Counted from the stretch's first letter, positions 16,735-26,750 are shown. The stretch is 64,000 bases of DNA from Saprospirales bacterium (GCA_016711045.1 JADJTT010000001.1:930001-994000), one strand, 5' to 3'. Numbers and translations: made by a program. Notes: generated from the letters alone by a model not told the origin.

Positions 16735-19539
16735 TTAATGGGCTTCAAGCCAGGTTTTTCCCACCCCCATTTCCACCAGAATCGGTACTTTCAGATTGGG
16801 CATGGCATGTTTCATCTTCAATTCGATCAAGGGTTTAAGGGTTTCGATCTCGTCTTTATGGGCGTCAAAAACGAGTTCGTCATGGACTTGCATGATCATC
16901 TTGGTTTTATAATTCCCTTCCACCAACAATTGATGGATATCGATCATGGCCAATTTGATCAGGTCGGCAGCCGTTCCCTGGATGGGTGTATTGATCGCGT
17001 TGCGTTCGGAATGGCTCCGCATGACGCCATTCCGGCTGTCTATATCGCGCAGGTAGCGCCGCCGGCCCATCAGGGTAGTGACAAAACCCTTTTTGCGTGC
17101 TTCTTCCACTGTTTTTTCCATGTAGGTTTTGAGTCCGCTATATTGACGGAAGTAGTTGTCGATCAGCTCTTTCGCTTCGGAGCGGCCGATATTGAGTTGC
17201 TTGGAAAGGTTGAGTGCCCCGGCGCCGTATATGATGCTGAAGTTGACGGTTTTGGCCCGGTAGCGCTGCTCTTTTGTCACCTCGTCAAAAGGAACACCAA
17301 AGACCCGAGCGGCGGTGGCCCTGTGAATATCCTGCCCGGATTGAAATGCTTCCAGCATGGCTTCGTCGCCACTGATCTCTGCGATCAGGCGGAGTTCGAT
17401 CTGGGAATAGTCTGCAGCAAGCAGGAGGTAGTCCTTGTCCTGAGGGATAAAGGCCTCCCGCACTTTGGCGCCTTCAGGGGTCCGGATCGGGATATTTTGC
17501 AGGTTTGGGTTGTTGGAGCTGAGGCGACCGGTGGCGGCCAAGGCCTGATTGAAAGAACTGTGAATGCGACCGGTGCGGGGGTTGACCATTTTTGGCAATG
17601 AATCGACGTAGGTAGATTTGAGTTTGGTGAGCCCGCGGTGGTTGAGAATAAGTTCTATGACAGGATGCTCGTGGTCGAGATCCGTCAGTTTTTCCTCATC
17701 GGTGGAGTACTGTCCGGTTTTGGTCTTTTTCCAGCGGTAGGGGATATTAAGTTGATCGAAGAGTACTTCACCCACCTGTTTTGGGGAAGCGATATTGAAC
17801 CGCATTCCTGCCGATTGATAAATACTTTGTTCGAGGTCGGCGATCTCCTTTTCCAATTCAATCGAGTACAGGTTGAGGTAATTGACGTCGACGTTAACGC
17901 CGTGGTATTCCATGTCGACAAGCACACGGATCAGGGGCTCTTCCATTTTTCGGTAGAGTTCCTGGAGGCCTTCCTTTTCCAGCCTGGGCGCAAGGTAGTC
18001 TTTCAATTGCAGGGTAATGTCGGCATCTTCCGCTGCGTATTCTACCACTTCAGCAACGGGTACTTCCCGCATGGTTCTTTGCTGGGTGCCTCTTTTGCCG
18101 AGGAGCGATTCGATGGGAATGGGCTGGTATTTCAGATAGGTTTCCGCCATATAGTCCATGCTGTGGCGGAGTTCGGGTTCGATGAGGTAGTGGGCTACCA
18201 TGGTGTCGAAAATGGGACCTTTGATCTCGATGCCATACCATTTCAGGACTATAGCGTCGTATTTGATGTTTTGACCGATCTTTTGGATATCCGGATTTTG
18301 CAGCACCTCTTTGAATTCGCGGAGGACATTCAACGCTTCCTGCTGATTTTCAGGGATGGGGACGTAATAGGCTTCGTGGGGTTTCACCGAAAAGGAAAGG
18401 CCGACCAATTCTGCCACATTCGGATCGATATTCGTTGTCTCCGTATCCATGCAATAGGCAAACTGTTCGGATAGCAGGTTGATTAGCGCCGTGCGTTTGG
18501 GTTGGGTATCCGTCAAATGGTAGGTATGCGGCACATCGGAGCTGGTCTTTTCCGCCATGGAATGAGCGGGGGGCGGAATGTTTTGTCGCGGCTCGGCCGG
18601 TTCATTTGGAAAAAGCGAGCCTTGCACCCCGGAGTTATTGCTGGGGCCTGGCACCGGATTGTCTTCTTCGCCCAGAATCTGGCGGGCCAGGGTCCGGAAC
18701 TCCAGTTCCTTAAAAATCTCTGCCAACTGCCGGGCGTCGTAAGGCTCGAGCTCGAAGGCATGCGGATCAAACTGAATAGGGGCGTTGGTATCGATGGTGG
18801 CGAGGTGTTTGGAAAGAAGGGCCTGGTCGGCATAGATTTCCACATTTTCTTTTTGCTTGCCTTTCAGTTCACCGGCATGCGCGATCAGGTTTTCTACGGT
18901 GTCGTATTGTTCCAGCAGTTTGGCAGCTGTTTTGGGGCCAATACCGGGTATGCCGGGTATGTTGTCGACCGCATCTCCCTGAAGCCCCAGGATGTCAATG
19001 ACCTGTTCCGTGCGCTTGATCCCCCAGTTTTCACATACTTCTTTAATGCCCCACTTTTCGATACCATTGCCCATTCGGGAGGGCTTATATATCAGGACGT
19101 TGTCAGAGACCAGTTGGGCGAAGTCTTTGTCGGGTGTCACCATATACACCGTATAGCCATCCTTTTCGGCCTGTTTGGCCAGGGTACCGATCACGTCGTC
19201 GGCCTCAAATCCATCGACTGTGACTACGGGAATTTTAAATCCTTCGAGGATGGACTGAATATAGGGCAGGGCAAAGGTGATATCCTCCGGCTGTGCTTCC
19301 CGGTTGGCTTTGTATTCGGGGAAAATTTCGTGGCGGAAAGTGGGAGTAGGCAGATCGAAGGAAACCGCCAGGTGTGAAGGTTGTTCATTGCGGATAAGGT
19401 CCCACAGGGTTCTGACGAAGCCCGCTATTGCAGAGGTGTTCATGCCTTTGGAGTTGATCAGCGGCCGACCGATGAAAGCATAATGGGCACGGTAGACCAA
19501 GGCATGTCCGTCTAAAAGGAAGAGTTTCTTGTCGCTCAT
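16735..19539 (-). CDS. polA: DNA polymerase I
   Basis: A 934-residue family A polymerase. The start MSDKKLFLLDGHALVYRAH opens the 5'-3' exonuclease domain (to about residue 290, with GLQGDAVDNIPGIPGIGPKTA). The 3'-5' exonuclease domain begins near residue 360 and retains DTE (CMDTETTNID), KYDAIVL and YAAEDADITLQ, so proofreading looks intact. The polymerase domain has DYSQIELRLIAEISGDEAML (about 705-725), RAKTVNFSIIYG and QVHDELVFDA. The ATG at 19539 matches the family; the open frame upstream to 19632 is translated heptad repeat and is excluded. Confidence 0.96.
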   Translation of the reverse strand: MSDKKLFLLDGHALVYRAHYAFIGRPLINSKGMNTSAIAGFVRTLWDLIRNEQPSHLAVSFDLPTPTFRHEIFPEYKANREAQPEDITFALPYIQSILEGFKIPVVTVDGFEADDVIGTLAKQAEKDGYTVYMVTPDKDFAQLVSDNVLIYKPSRMGNGIEKWGIKEVCENWGIKRTEQVIDILGLQGDAVDNIPGIPGIGPKTAAKLLEQYDTVENLIAHAGELKGKQKENVEIYADQALLSKHLATIDTNAPIQFDPHAFELEPYDARQLAEIFKELEFRTLARQILGEEDNPVPGPSNNSGVQGSLFPNEPAEPRQNIPPPAHSMAEKTSSDVPHTYHLTDTQPKRTALINLLSEQFAYCMDTETTNIDPNVAELVGLSFSVKPHEAYYVPIPENQQEALNVLREFKEVLQNPDIQKIGQNIKYDAIVLKWYGIEIKGPIFDTMVAHYLIEPELRHSMDYMAETYLKYQPIPIESLLGKRGTQQRTMREVPVAEVVEYAAEDADITLQLKDYLAPRLEKEGLQELYRKMEEPLIRVLVDMEYHGVNVDVNYLNLYSIELEKEIADLEQSIYQSAGMRFNIASPKQVGEVLFDQLNIPYRWKKTKTGQYSTDEEKLTDLDHEHPVIELILNHRGLTKLKSTYVDSLPKMVNPRTGRIHSSFNQALAATGRLSSNNPNLQNIPIRTPEGAKVREAFIPQDKDYLLLAADYSQIELRLIAEISGDEAMLEAFQSGQDIHRATAARVFGVPFDEVTKEQRYRAKTVNFSIIYGAGALNLSKQLNIGRSEAKELIDNYFRQYSGLKTYMEKTVEEARKKGFVTTLMGRRRYLRDIDSRNGVMRSHSERNAINTPIQGTAADLIKLAMIDIHQLLVEGNYKTKMIMQVHDELVFDAHKDEIETLKPLIELKMKHAMPNLKVPILVEMGVGKTWLEAH

Positions 19540-19577
19540 TACCGGAAATCGTTTCCCGGCAAGATACATATAAAAGG

Positions 19578-19646
19578 GTGAAGGGTGAAGGGTGAGGCGT
19601 GAAGGGATAATTTTTTTCTCTTCACGCCTCACCCTTCACTCTTCAC
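19578..19646. repeat. Heptad inverted element, GTGAAGG class, copy 2
   Basis: Left arm gtgaagg, gtgaagg, gtgaggc, gtgaagg; right arm tcttcac, gcctcac, ccttcac, tcttcac, with a T-rich loop. Pairing is nearly perfect, unit by unit. It sits between polA and the next minus-strand gene and touches that gene's stop codon. Confidence 0.8.
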
Positions 19647-20644
19647 TAAAAGAGGAGGTTATATTTAATAAATAACCCTTGCATAAAGCTTACGGAGGGG
19701 ATCAATTCAGACCGCTGCTGGCCGGGAGGCAAGTCGACATCGGCAGCGGCTTCTCCGCGGATGCCGTCGCCGTCTAGATCAGTTTGTACGTTGACGTCGT
19801 CATCGTAGAAGAGTTGAGTCACCAGATTAAGCGACAGGTTTTTTACGATGGTAAAGCCCAGATCATTGGTCCAGAGCACATCGATATTTTGGGGATTTTC
19901 CAGGTAGTTGGAGAAGAGGTCCAATGAACTGGCCCAGCCGAGTTTTTCCTTAAGAAACTTATTATTATACGCGGCTTTCAGGTTGGATCCAAGCATGAGA
20001 AAGCTATTTTTTCCCGGTTTGTTTCCATGCACATTCAGCATTGCGATATTGTCGTCGCCCACATAAATGAGTTTCAGGGATACGGGAGAGTATAAGAGGG
20101 AAAGGTGGTCGTCAAATTTGTATTCCAAGCCAGGCGAGATCATAACCTGGATCGGGGAGAGAAATTTGGCGATGGGATTTTCTGCCGGGTCTTCCGGTTT
20201 TAGCACATTTCCTTTGTAGGTTGGCAACAGGAGAGTAATGGCATCTGCCTCTACGGCCCCATATAGTTTACCAGTACCGGGGCGGAAACTGGCACGGGAT
20301 GTCAGGCGAATAATGTCGATGTTTTTCTCAAACGGGCTGTTTTTGCCACCGACGCGTTGGGTGCCCAATTGCAAGGATCCGGTATTGTTCCAGGCTATTT
20401 TTTCTTTTTTGTAATTGGCCGTAAAATTGGCCAGGCCTGCGAAGCCAATACGATTAGCGCCAGATCCGACCTTTGGATTGATAAGCGAAAGCTGGGCAAA
20501 GTCCAGCCCGAATCCACCTCCGTAGGTCCAATTTTTAGGCGTTTCTTCTTTTGTGGCAGCTGCAGCTGCATCCTGACCGAAAACGGAGGCGCTCCAAAGC
20601 GTAGCGACCAGGATTAGCGAGAGGAGTAAAAGTCTTTTTTTCAT
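19646..20644 (-). CDS. DUF3078-like outer-membrane protein
   Basis: A 332-residue protein with a Sec signal peptide (MKKRLLLLSLILVATLWSAS, cleaved near VFGQ). It has an N-terminal NWTYGGGFGLDFAQLSLINP motif typical of the Bacteroidota DUF3078 family. The rest alternates in beta-strand fashion and ends in an aromatic residue (FIKYNLLF), as outer-membrane beta-barrels do. A DLDGDGIRGE acidic loop near residue 295 resembles a calcium-binding loop. Its function is unknown. It is upstream of polA on the same strand and separated from it by a heptad element. Confidence 0.75.
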   Translation of the reverse strand: MKKRLLLLSLILVATLWSASVFGQDAAAAATKEETPKNWTYGGGFGLDFAQLSLINPKVGSGANRIGFAGLANFTANYKKEKIAWNNTGSLQLGTQRVGGKNSPFEKNIDIIRLTSRASFRPGTGKLYGAVEADAITLLLPTYKGNVLKPEDPAENPIAKFLSPIQVMISPGLEYKFDDHLSLLYSPVSLKLIYVGDDNIAMLNVHGNKPGKNSFLMLGSNLKAAYNNKFLKEKLGWASSLDLFSNYLENPQNIDVLWTNDLGFTIVKNLSLNLVTQLFYDDDVNVQTDLDGDGIRGEAAADVDLPPGQQRSELIPSVSFMQGLFIKYNLLF

Positions 20645-20665
20645 TCGGATAAAAAAGTTTGTGAA

Positions 20666-21547
20666 TCAATTAATTTCTTCTTCGGCCGGTTCATCCTGTT
20701 CTGTTGCACGGCTGATAACTTCCACATTATCGGTTGTCAGCTTACTGAGCGGAATGATAAAAGTACGGCCATCCGTTCCTTCCAGGGTGAAGGATGCATT
20801 ATCCATTGCAACGATCGTGCCAGTCGCCTCTCCCAGCCGGATGGTATCCCCAATTTGCACCTTGCTTTTACTGTAAAAAGAGGCGATAAAATTGGCCATC
20901 ATTTCCCGGGAGGCCAGGCCATAGCCTACGGCAAAGGCCAGCACGCCGCCTGCGATTATGATAGTCAGGTTTTGGCGGAGAAACTCGGTATCGATCCCTG
21001 CTTGTCCCAACGCGCTCATGGCAACGGAGATAAGGAGGAAATAGAAGACAAAATTGGCAATCAGGCTGGCGGACGGAATACCCAGAGATTTGGTGGTGGA
21101 TAGGACAATTCCCTTGATAAAGTCGGCAAACAGGATGCCGACGAAGAGCATGAGGAAGGCAGTGAGCAGGCTGGGGATATAGTTTATTATATCGGCCATG
21201 AGGTTGGACACGGCATCTATCCCCAGAATGTCGGTGGCTGCCAGGGCGATGATGAGCATCAGGATGTAATAGACCACTTTGGCCAGCATAACACTGGGCA
21301 CGATCCGGATCCGTGCTTTTTCTATGATCTCAATATTGTTGAGGCGTTCGGCCAGGGAATCAATGCCGGTGCGGCTCAACAGCTTTTTGATCAGCTTGCG
21401 CAAGCTTCTTGCCACAAGCCATCCGATGAGAAATACGAATAGGGCTCCCGCTAAATTGGGGAGAATAGCCATAAACTGCTTAAGCAGGTCGTAGAATATC
21501 TCGGCGATAGGACTCATCTCCATGGATTGCAAAAAAAGTGGCTGCAT
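20666..21547 (-). CDS. MscS-family mechanosensitive ion channel
   Basis: A 293-residue membrane protein with five hydrophobic segments (about residues 27-50, 85-105, 120-145, 160-185 and 200-220), including a Gly/Ala-rich TM helix (AGGVLAFAVGYGLASREMMANFIA) before the MscS beta-domain (VQIGDTIRLGEATGTIVAMDNASF). FIIPLSKLTTDNVEVIS is the typical end of the beta-domain. TM-helix content and the N-terminal IGWLVARSLRKLIKKLLSRTGID match the TM_helix/MscS type found in Bacteroidota. It probably protects against osmotic downshock. The C-terminus is short and acidic. Confidence 0.85.
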   Translation of the reverse strand: MQPLFLQSMEMSPIAEIFYDLLKQFMAILPNLAGALFVFLIGWLVARSLRKLIKKLLSRTGIDSLAERLNNIEIIEKARIRIVPSVMLAKVVYYILMLIIALAATDILGIDAVSNLMADIINYIPSLLTAFLMLFVGILFADFIKGIVLSTTKSLGIPSASLIANFVFYFLLISVAMSALGQAGIDTEFLRQNLTIIIAGGVLAFAVGYGLASREMMANFIASFYSKSKVQIGDTIRLGEATGTIVAMDNASFTLEGTDGRTFIIPLSKLTTDNVEVISRATEQDEPAEEEIN

Positions 21548-21584
21548 ATGATCGGCATTTATGAGGGGTCAGCGAAAAGAGCCA

Positions 21585-21818
21585 TTAAATACCCGATGTA
21601 CCCGGATCCTGGGGTGTTTTGGGCAATGACTTATTTTCTGAAGAAGAGCCGCTTAGGCTTGCGACTACTGCATCCAGTACACGGGGAAGGTATAACTCGA
21701 TCGTGTTCCCCAGAAATCGGAAAAATCCCATATTCCCCTGGACATTGTTTTTGATCTGAGGAGGCAAAGGTGGTACGTCCCGCATTTCCTCTTCTATGAG
21801 GTTTTTGAAGTTATTCAT
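21585..21818 (-). CDS. Small protein downstream of an ECF sigma factor
   Basis: A 77-residue protein starting MNNFKNLIEEEMRDVPPLPP. It has an acidic, proline-containing N-terminus, then NVQGNMGFFRFLGNTIELYLPRV, and a Ser/Pro-rich tail. It is 87 nt downstream of the sigma factor gene on the same strand. Short genes of this shape follow this sigma factor in other Bacteroidota as far as I recall, but I cannot name a function; it lacks the TM helix of a FecR-type anti-sigma factor. An in-frame ATG at 21824 is an alternative start. Confidence 0.6.
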   Translation of the reverse strand: MNNFKNLIEEEMRDVPPLPPQIKNNVQGNMGFFRFLGNTIELYLPRVLDAVVASLSGSSSENKSLPKTPQDPGTSGI

Positions 21819-21905
21819 GTGCATAATCCCGTAGTTTTGGCACATCTTCCCGGATGCGCCATTTTGTATTGAGCAATGTATTCTCGCTACTCCCTCTTCT
21901 GCTAC

Positions 21906-22484
21906 TTAATATTCAGCAGGCGGGTAGAGCGTTTGATATACCGACTGGGCCTTGTGTTTGGCCCGTTTCAGTTTCATTTTAATGGCGCTTTCTGTCTTGT
22001 CGAGTGCTTCTGCGATATCCTTGATCTGCATGTCGTCCTGGTATTTCATCAACAAGATGGCTTTGTCGCCTACAGGGATGTTTTCCAACACATCCTTGAG
22101 CCGGTCGACCTCCATGGTCATTAAGTCTTCGTCGGACACCTCATCTGCAACCTCAGGCGTTTTTTCAATATCATCCGTAAAGATGGCCTGCTGTTTCTTA
22201 TTGCGCCGGATCAGGTCGATGCAGAAATTGTATGTAATGGAATATACCCAGGTAGAGAATTGTGACCGCTCGCTGAATTTGGAGAGGTTGAGGTAGATCT
22301 TCACAAAAACTTCCTGGGTAGCATCCTGTGCCAATGCTACATCCTTTAACAAGGAGAGGCAACGACTGTAAACCCTTGCAGAATACTTGTCGTAGAGCAC
22401 ACTGAAATAAGCCGATTCCTGAGTGGCCAGGAACCGCTGGACCAACTCAGAATCAGATAGTTTCTTTTTTCCTTGTGTAATCAA
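21906..22484 (-). CDS. ECF-type RNA polymerase sigma factor
   Basis: A 192-residue sigma-70 family protein. Region 2 is at about residues 25-95 (YDKYSARVYSRCLSLLKDVALAQDATQEVFVKIY, FSTWVYSITYNFCIDLIRR). Region 4 is at about 130-185 (IPVGDKAILLMKYQDDMQIKDIAEALDKTESAIKMKLKRAK). Regions 1 and 3 are absent, so it is ECF-type. The insert between regions 2 and 4 is acidic. No obvious anti-sigma factor lies next to it; a small ORF follows downstream. Its regulon is unknown. Confidence 0.92.
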   Translation of the reverse strand: MITQGKKKLSDSELVQRFLATQESAYFSVLYDKYSARVYSRCLSLLKDVALAQDATQEVFVKIYLNLSKFSERSQFSTWVYSITYNFCIDLIRRNKKQQAIFTDDIEKTPEVADEVSDEDLMTMEVDRLKDVLENIPVGDKAILLMKYQDDMQIKDIAEALDKTESAIKMKLKRAKHKAQSVYQTLYPPAEY

Positions 22485-22718
22485 GAGCGATCAAACTGTT
22501 TGGGCAATAAAAAAAGATACCTAACAGCGCTGAGTGCTCAGCCCTTTTGACGCAAAAGGCGCAGAAGGGGTACAACTCAGAGCAAATATTATTTTTGTTC
22601 ATTTACTTACCCACCTCGCATTCAGCATTTTTCCCAGATTTGGGCTAAAGTAGTATATAATGGCGAAATAGTTTCTGAATTTTCACCATTTTCAACCCCT
22701 CAAATGAAGTGAGTTCCT

Positions 22719-23606
22719 ATGCCAGCTACCTGGAAAGCGCATACTGCGTTGTTTTTAGTTGCCTTGATCTATGGCGGCAACTACTCTATTGCCAAAGTGG
22801 TGCTGGACGACGGGTATATCCAGCCCAAGGGTTTCATTTTGTTGCGGGTGATGACGGGGGTGCTGCTGTTTACCCTGCTGCACCGAGGATGGATCCGGGA
22901 AAAGATCAATCGAGCAGATTGGTGGCGGTTGATGATTTGCGGACTATTTGGAGTCGCTATCAATCAAATGTTCTTTTTTATGGGACTGAAACGCACCCTT
23001 CCCATCCACGCATCCCTGTTGATGACGACCACCCCCATTCTGGTGCTTATTATTTCCTCTTTATTGATCCGGGAGCGGATCACCCTTCGGAAGATAGTCG
23101 GCGTAATACTGGGGGCTGTAGGGGCTGTGTTACTGCTCACGCAGGGCAAGCAGGTCGGTTGGAGCCGGACCGGTTTGACCGGCGACCTGATGGTGTTGGT
23201 CAATGCCGCCTCTTACGGGTTATATCTGGTGTTGGTACGTAAACTGATGTTGCGTTACCACCCCATCACCGTGGTCAGGTGGGTGTTTTCTTTTGGATTG
23301 CTGTTTGTCATTCCTTTTGGAGCTGGAGAACTTGTTTCAGTGGATTGGGCCACTTTTCACACCTGGATCTGGCTGGCTGTTCTATATGTATTGCTGTTTA
23401 CCACCTTTTTTACCTACCTGTTCAATGCCTATGCCCTTTCGGTTGTAACGCCTTCTTTGGTAAGCTTTTACATATACTTGCAGCCTCTCTTGGCGGCTTT
23501 TATAGCCTTACTAATGGGGCAGGATCAGCTGGATTGGGTCAAAGGAGGCGCGGCAATCCTCATTTTTTCAGGCGTTTATCTGGTGAGCCGCACCAAAACA
23601 GATTAG
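22719..23606 (+). CDS. EamA/DMT-superfamily transporter
   Basis: A 295-residue membrane protein with about ten TM helices arranged as two EamA repeats (first about residues 8-140, second about 155-290). Each repeat has the usual loop pattern (FFMGLKRTLPIHASLLMTTTP; NAYALSVVTPSLVSFYIYLQP). Such proteins export metabolites or amino acids; the substrate is unknown. It begins with MPATWKAHTALF. It is divergent from the sigma factor gene, with 234 nt between them in which no clear regulatory site was found apart from AT-rich stretches. Confidence 0.9.
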   Translation: MPATWKAHTALFLVALIYGGNYSIAKVVLDDGYIQPKGFILLRVMTGVLLFTLLHRGWIREKINRADWWRLMICGLFGVAINQMFFFMGLKRTLPIHASLLMTTTPILVLIISSLLIRERITLRKIVGVILGAVGAVLLLTQGKQVGWSRTGLTGDLMVLVNAASYGLYLVLVRKLMLRYHPITVVRWVFSFGLLFVIPFGAGELVSVDWATFHTWIWLAVLYVLLFTTFFTYLFNAYALSVVTPSLVSFYIYLQPLLAAFIALLMGQDQLDWVKGGAAILIFSGVYLVSRTKTD

Positions 23607-23707
23607 GTATTTTTTTATCCTACACCAACTACACCACTTCCTTGGATTACCCTACCGAACAATTATTAGTAGGTGGCTACTTAGCGCATATATAAATGCA
23701 ATTCCCT

Positions 23708-23715
23708 TATCTTTA
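23708..23715 (+). promoter_or_regulatory. Candidate -7 element for TPR gene
   Basis: TATCTTTA resembles TAnnTTTG and lies 26 nt upstream of the TPR protein start. No -33 TTG is seen. Confidence 0.35.
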
Positions 23716-23741
23716 GGAATCTTATTTGGGAAAAGAATGCC

Positions 23742-25148
23742 ATGAACAATCACCAAGCAAATCAAAATGCCAGGATTTCAGCGCTGGTTTCGGCTTATGA
23801 AGCGGAAATTGAGTCCGGCGAATTGAGGTTTCGGGAAGAAGAGGATCTTCTCGATTTGCTGGAATATTATGTGGTGGAACAACTCCCGGATCAGGCTTTG
23901 GAAATCATCGAATTCGGTATTTCCTGTTATCCCTACTCCTCCGAGTTTTTTTTACGCAAAGCCCGGTTTTATTTGGATCACGGTCGGGAAGAACTAGCGA
24001 TGGTTGCCCTTGATGAAGGCGAGGCCCTATTTTCCGACGATGTGGATTTCCATTTGTTGCGAGCAGAAGCATTCGCGCTTTTAGGCTTGTTCGAACAGGC
24101 CCACGATATCATCGACCACCTGAAAGAAACGACTTCAGAGGAATCATTGAGCGACCTTTTCCTGACGGAAGCGGTCGTGTTTGAAATGGAGGAGCAATTT
24201 GAGCGCATGTTTTACGCCCTGCGGGCTGCGTTGCTGGAAAACCCCAAAAATGAGGAAGCCCTCCATCAGATGTGGGTATGTGTGGAGTTGGCCAAAAAGT
24301 ATAGGGAGAGCATCACCTTTCACGAAGCATTCCTGAATGAAAATCCCTATTCGAAACAAGGCTGGTATAACCTGGGGCAGTCGTATGAATATTATGGGCA
24401 GTATGAAGAAGCCATTGAGGCTTTTGAATTTGCAATAGCAATCGATCCGACTTTTGAGTTTGCCTACCGGGATTGTGCGGAGCTATATTTTCAGCTGAAG
24501 CAATACGAAAAAGCACTCCGCAACTATCTGGATGTGCTCAACCAATTTGAACCCGACCAGGACCTTTTCCTGAATATTGGTCAGTGTTACCTGGAAATGG
24601 GAGAATTGGGGATCGCAAAGGCTTTTTTCCAAAAAGCACAACGCCTGGACTCCCTCAACGATGAAGTATATTTTTTCCTTGGGGATTGTTTTTTCCGGGA
24701 GCAACAATACCAAAAAGCGTCCAGATACTACTTAAAGGCTATTCAGATAGAAGACCGCCGAGAAGAATACTACAGGGCACTTGCCGAAACATATCTCCTG
24801 CTTGGCAAGCCACAAAAGGCGAGGTGGTATTTCCAGGAAGCGGTGGAGATCGCCCCGGAAGCTTCCGAATACTGGATCCGCTACGCACAGTTCCTGATGG
24901 AATCAGGCGACCTCGAGGAGGCACTGGAAGTGCTGCTGGAATCGGAAGAACACGCAGTAGGCGCCGAATTGTTGTATTGTCGCATTACCTGCCTGCTCGC
25001 TATGGGTCGCCGGGCAGAAGCGCTATACTGGCTGAATGAAGCCCTCGATGAAGATTATAACAGACACCAATCGCTATTCGAATGGATGCCCTCTCTCCTG
25101 ATGGACCCGGAGATCCAGGCCATAATTACGACTTTTCAACCTTTCTAA
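23742..25148 (+). CDS. Tetratricopeptide repeat protein
   Basis: A 468-residue protein made almost wholly of TPR units (about ten or more). Clear repeats are WYNLGQSYEYYGQYEEAIEAF, FAYRDCAELYFQLKQYEKAL, LFLNIGQCYLEMGELGIAKAF, VYFFLGDCFFREQQYQKASRY and YYRALAETYLLLGKPQKARWY. It has no signal peptide or TM helix, so it is probably a cytoplasmic scaffold for protein contacts; the partner is unknown. It is strongly acidic overall. A good terminator follows. Confidence 0.9.
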   Translation: MNNHQANQNARISALVSAYEAEIESGELRFREEEDLLDLLEYYVVEQLPDQALEIIEFGISCYPYSSEFFLRKARFYLDHGREELAMVALDEGEALFSDDVDFHLLRAEAFALLGLFEQAHDIIDHLKETTSEESLSDLFLTEAVVFEMEEQFERMFYALRAALLENPKNEEALHQMWVCVELAKKYRESITFHEAFLNENPYSKQGWYNLGQSYEYYGQYEEAIEAFEFAIAIDPTFEFAYRDCAELYFQLKQYEKALRNYLDVLNQFEPDQDLFLNIGQCYLEMGELGIAKAFFQKAQRLDSLNDEVYFFLGDCFFREQQYQKASRYYLKAIQIEDRREEYYRALAETYLLLGKPQKARWYFQEAVEIAPEASEYWIRYAQFLMESGDLEEALEVLLESEEHAVGAELLYCRITCLLAMGRRAEALYWLNEALDEDYNRHQSLFEWMPSLLMDPEIQAIITTFQPF

Positions 25149-25196
25149 CTACAACATATTATAATTCCTTACTCTATCAATTGACCTATTCACGGC

Positions 25197-25228
25197 AGCC
25201 CGGTTGACTCACAACCGGGCTATTTTTT
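25197..25228 (+). terminator. Intrinsic terminator of the TPR gene
   Basis: A 10-bp GC-rich stem (AGCCCGGTTG / CAACCGGGCT) with a 5-nt loop is followed by ATTTTTTT, 48 nt after the stop codon. Confidence 0.92.
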
Positions 25229-25317
25229 TAGATTTACAGGAGTTACGCATAACGCGTATTCATTTTTAATTTTTTTTCTTCGCAAGTGCGTAAGTCCTAA
25301 GTTATAGAAAAGATGCC

Positions 25318-25947
25318 ATGATCCACTTCCTCAACGGCATAGGAATGGGGCTCGCCCTGAGCATCCTGGTGGGCCCTATTTTGTTTGCGCTGATCCAGAC
25401 GAGCCTGGACAATGGCGTGCGTGCCGGACTGGCAGTAGGGCTGGGTATCTGGATCAGTGACCTGCTTTTTATCGGCTCCAGCTATTGGGGGCTGTCCCAC
25501 CTCGCCCGGATCACGCATTGGCATGCTTTTGAGAAAACACTTGGTACGGGAGGAGGGCTATTTCTGGCAGGGTTAGGTCTGGCCATATTGATCCAAAAAG
25601 CGCCCGGCGTAGAGTCCAGGCCTGCCTTTGGCAGCCAGTTGGCTAACTATGGAACCCTTTGGGTGAAAGGTTTTTTGGTCAATACCATCAACCCATTCAC
25701 GGTCTTTTTCTGGACCAGTGTGGCGACAGGTTTGCTGGTCGAAGGCGAATCGACTGGCCAGGAATGGCTGTTCTACCTCGGTGTGATGTTGGTCATCATA
25801 GCCACCGATTCATTTAAGGTGCTAGCCGCAAAATGGATCCGGCCTTATTTAAAACCCCGCAACTTGTTGCTGCTGCGGCGAATTTCCGGGCTGGCACTCA
25901 TTGCTTTTGGCATTGGGTTAGTGGTGCGTGTCTGGCTTGGACTCTAG
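25318..25947 (+). CDS. LysE-family translocator
   Basis: A 209-residue protein with about six TM helices and LysE features: [30 protein letters not shown] at the start and [20 protein letters not shown] near residues 118-137. Members export amino acids such as lysine, threonine or homoserine lactone analogues; the substrate is not decidable. An upstream in-frame-independent ATG at 25313 is too close to matter. The stop overlaps the convergent glycosyltransferase stop by 4 nt. Confidence 0.88.
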   Translation: MIHFLNGIGMGLALSILVGPILFALIQTSLDNGVRAGLAVGLGIWISDLLFIGSSYWGLSHLARITHWHAFEKTLGTGGGLFLAGLGLAILIQKAPGVESRPAFGSQLANYGTLWVKGFLVNTINPFTVFFWTSVATGLLVEGESTGQEWLFYLGVMLVIIATDSFKVLAAKWIRPYLKPRNLLLLRRISGLALIAFGIGLVVRVWLGL

Positions 25948-26666
25948 CGGCCAGAAAAAAGGTTGTACCGGAGGATGCAGTATATTGCCCGGAGGCCATC
26001 TATCCATCCAATCTTTTTCCCCTCTTCATAGGTACGGCCATAGTAGGAAATGCCCACTTCATAAATGCGCACCCCTGGAATTCGGGAGATCTTTGCCGTC
26101 ACTTCCGGTTCGAACCCGAAGCGTTTTTCCTGAAGCGTAATTCCCTGGATGAGCGGAGTGCGAAAAAGTTTATAGCAGGTCTCCATGTCCGTCAGGTTCA
26201 GGTTGGTCAGGGCATTGGAGAGGGTGGTAAGAAATTTGTTGCCAATGGAATGCCAGAAGAAAAGTATCCGGTGCGGGTTGCCGCCCATAAACCGGGAGCC
26301 ATAGACTACATCTGCATACCCTTCGAGCATAGGTTGGAGCAACAAGTTGTATTCACGCGGATCGTATTCGAGATCGGCGTCCTGAATGATCAGGTATTCG
26401 CCCCGTGCCTGCTGAATACCGGTGTGCAGGGCCGCGCCCTTACCCTGGTTTACTTCCTGCCGAAAATAGCGAATATTGGCATCCGGATGATTTGTTATAT
26501 ACGCCCTGACTACCTCCTCTGTAAGGTCTTTGGAACAATCATTGACCACGATGAGCTCTTTTTCGAGCTGACCGAGGAGCGAAACGGACAGCACCCGGTC
26601 GAGGATATGCTCGATCGTCGCCTCCTCATTGTAGGCAGGGATGATGATGGATAAGGTTGCCGGCAT
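25944..26666 (-). CDS. GT2 glycosyltransferase (polyprenyl-phosphate sugar transferase-like)
   Basis: A 240-residue soluble GT-A enzyme of family 2: [21 protein letters not shown] at the start, [17 protein letters not shown], then the DxD-region [17 protein letters not shown] at about residues 88-104 and [21 protein letters not shown]. This pattern matches the DPM1-like branch that uses dolichyl/undecaprenyl phosphate acceptors, but without C-terminal TM helices. ATG 26666 (MPATLSIII) is preferred over 26675; the two differ by three residues. It is convergent with lysE (4-nt overlap). Confidence 0.87.
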   Translation of the reverse strand: MPATLSIIIPAYNEEATIEHILDRVLSVSLLGQLEKELIVVNDCSKDLTEEVVRAYITNHPDANIRYFRQEVNQGKGAALHTGIQQARGEYLIIQDADLEYDPREYNLLLQPMLEGYADVVYGSRFMGGNPHRILFFWHSIGNKFLTTLSNALTNLNLTDMETCYKLFRTPLIQGITLQEKRFGFEPEVTAKISRIPGVRIYEVGISYYGRTYEEGKKIGWIDGLRAIYCILRYNLFSGR

Positions 26667-26750
26667 TAGATGCAAAGAAAAGTAAATTATGGAAATATCC
26701 TTCTCTTCCGGATAGCACCAAAACCAGGAATAGTAGTATTTTAACCGCTT

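Noticed and set aside
19540..19632. N-terminal extension of DNA polymerase I
   Set aside because: It is translated heptad repeat; the family start is at 19539.
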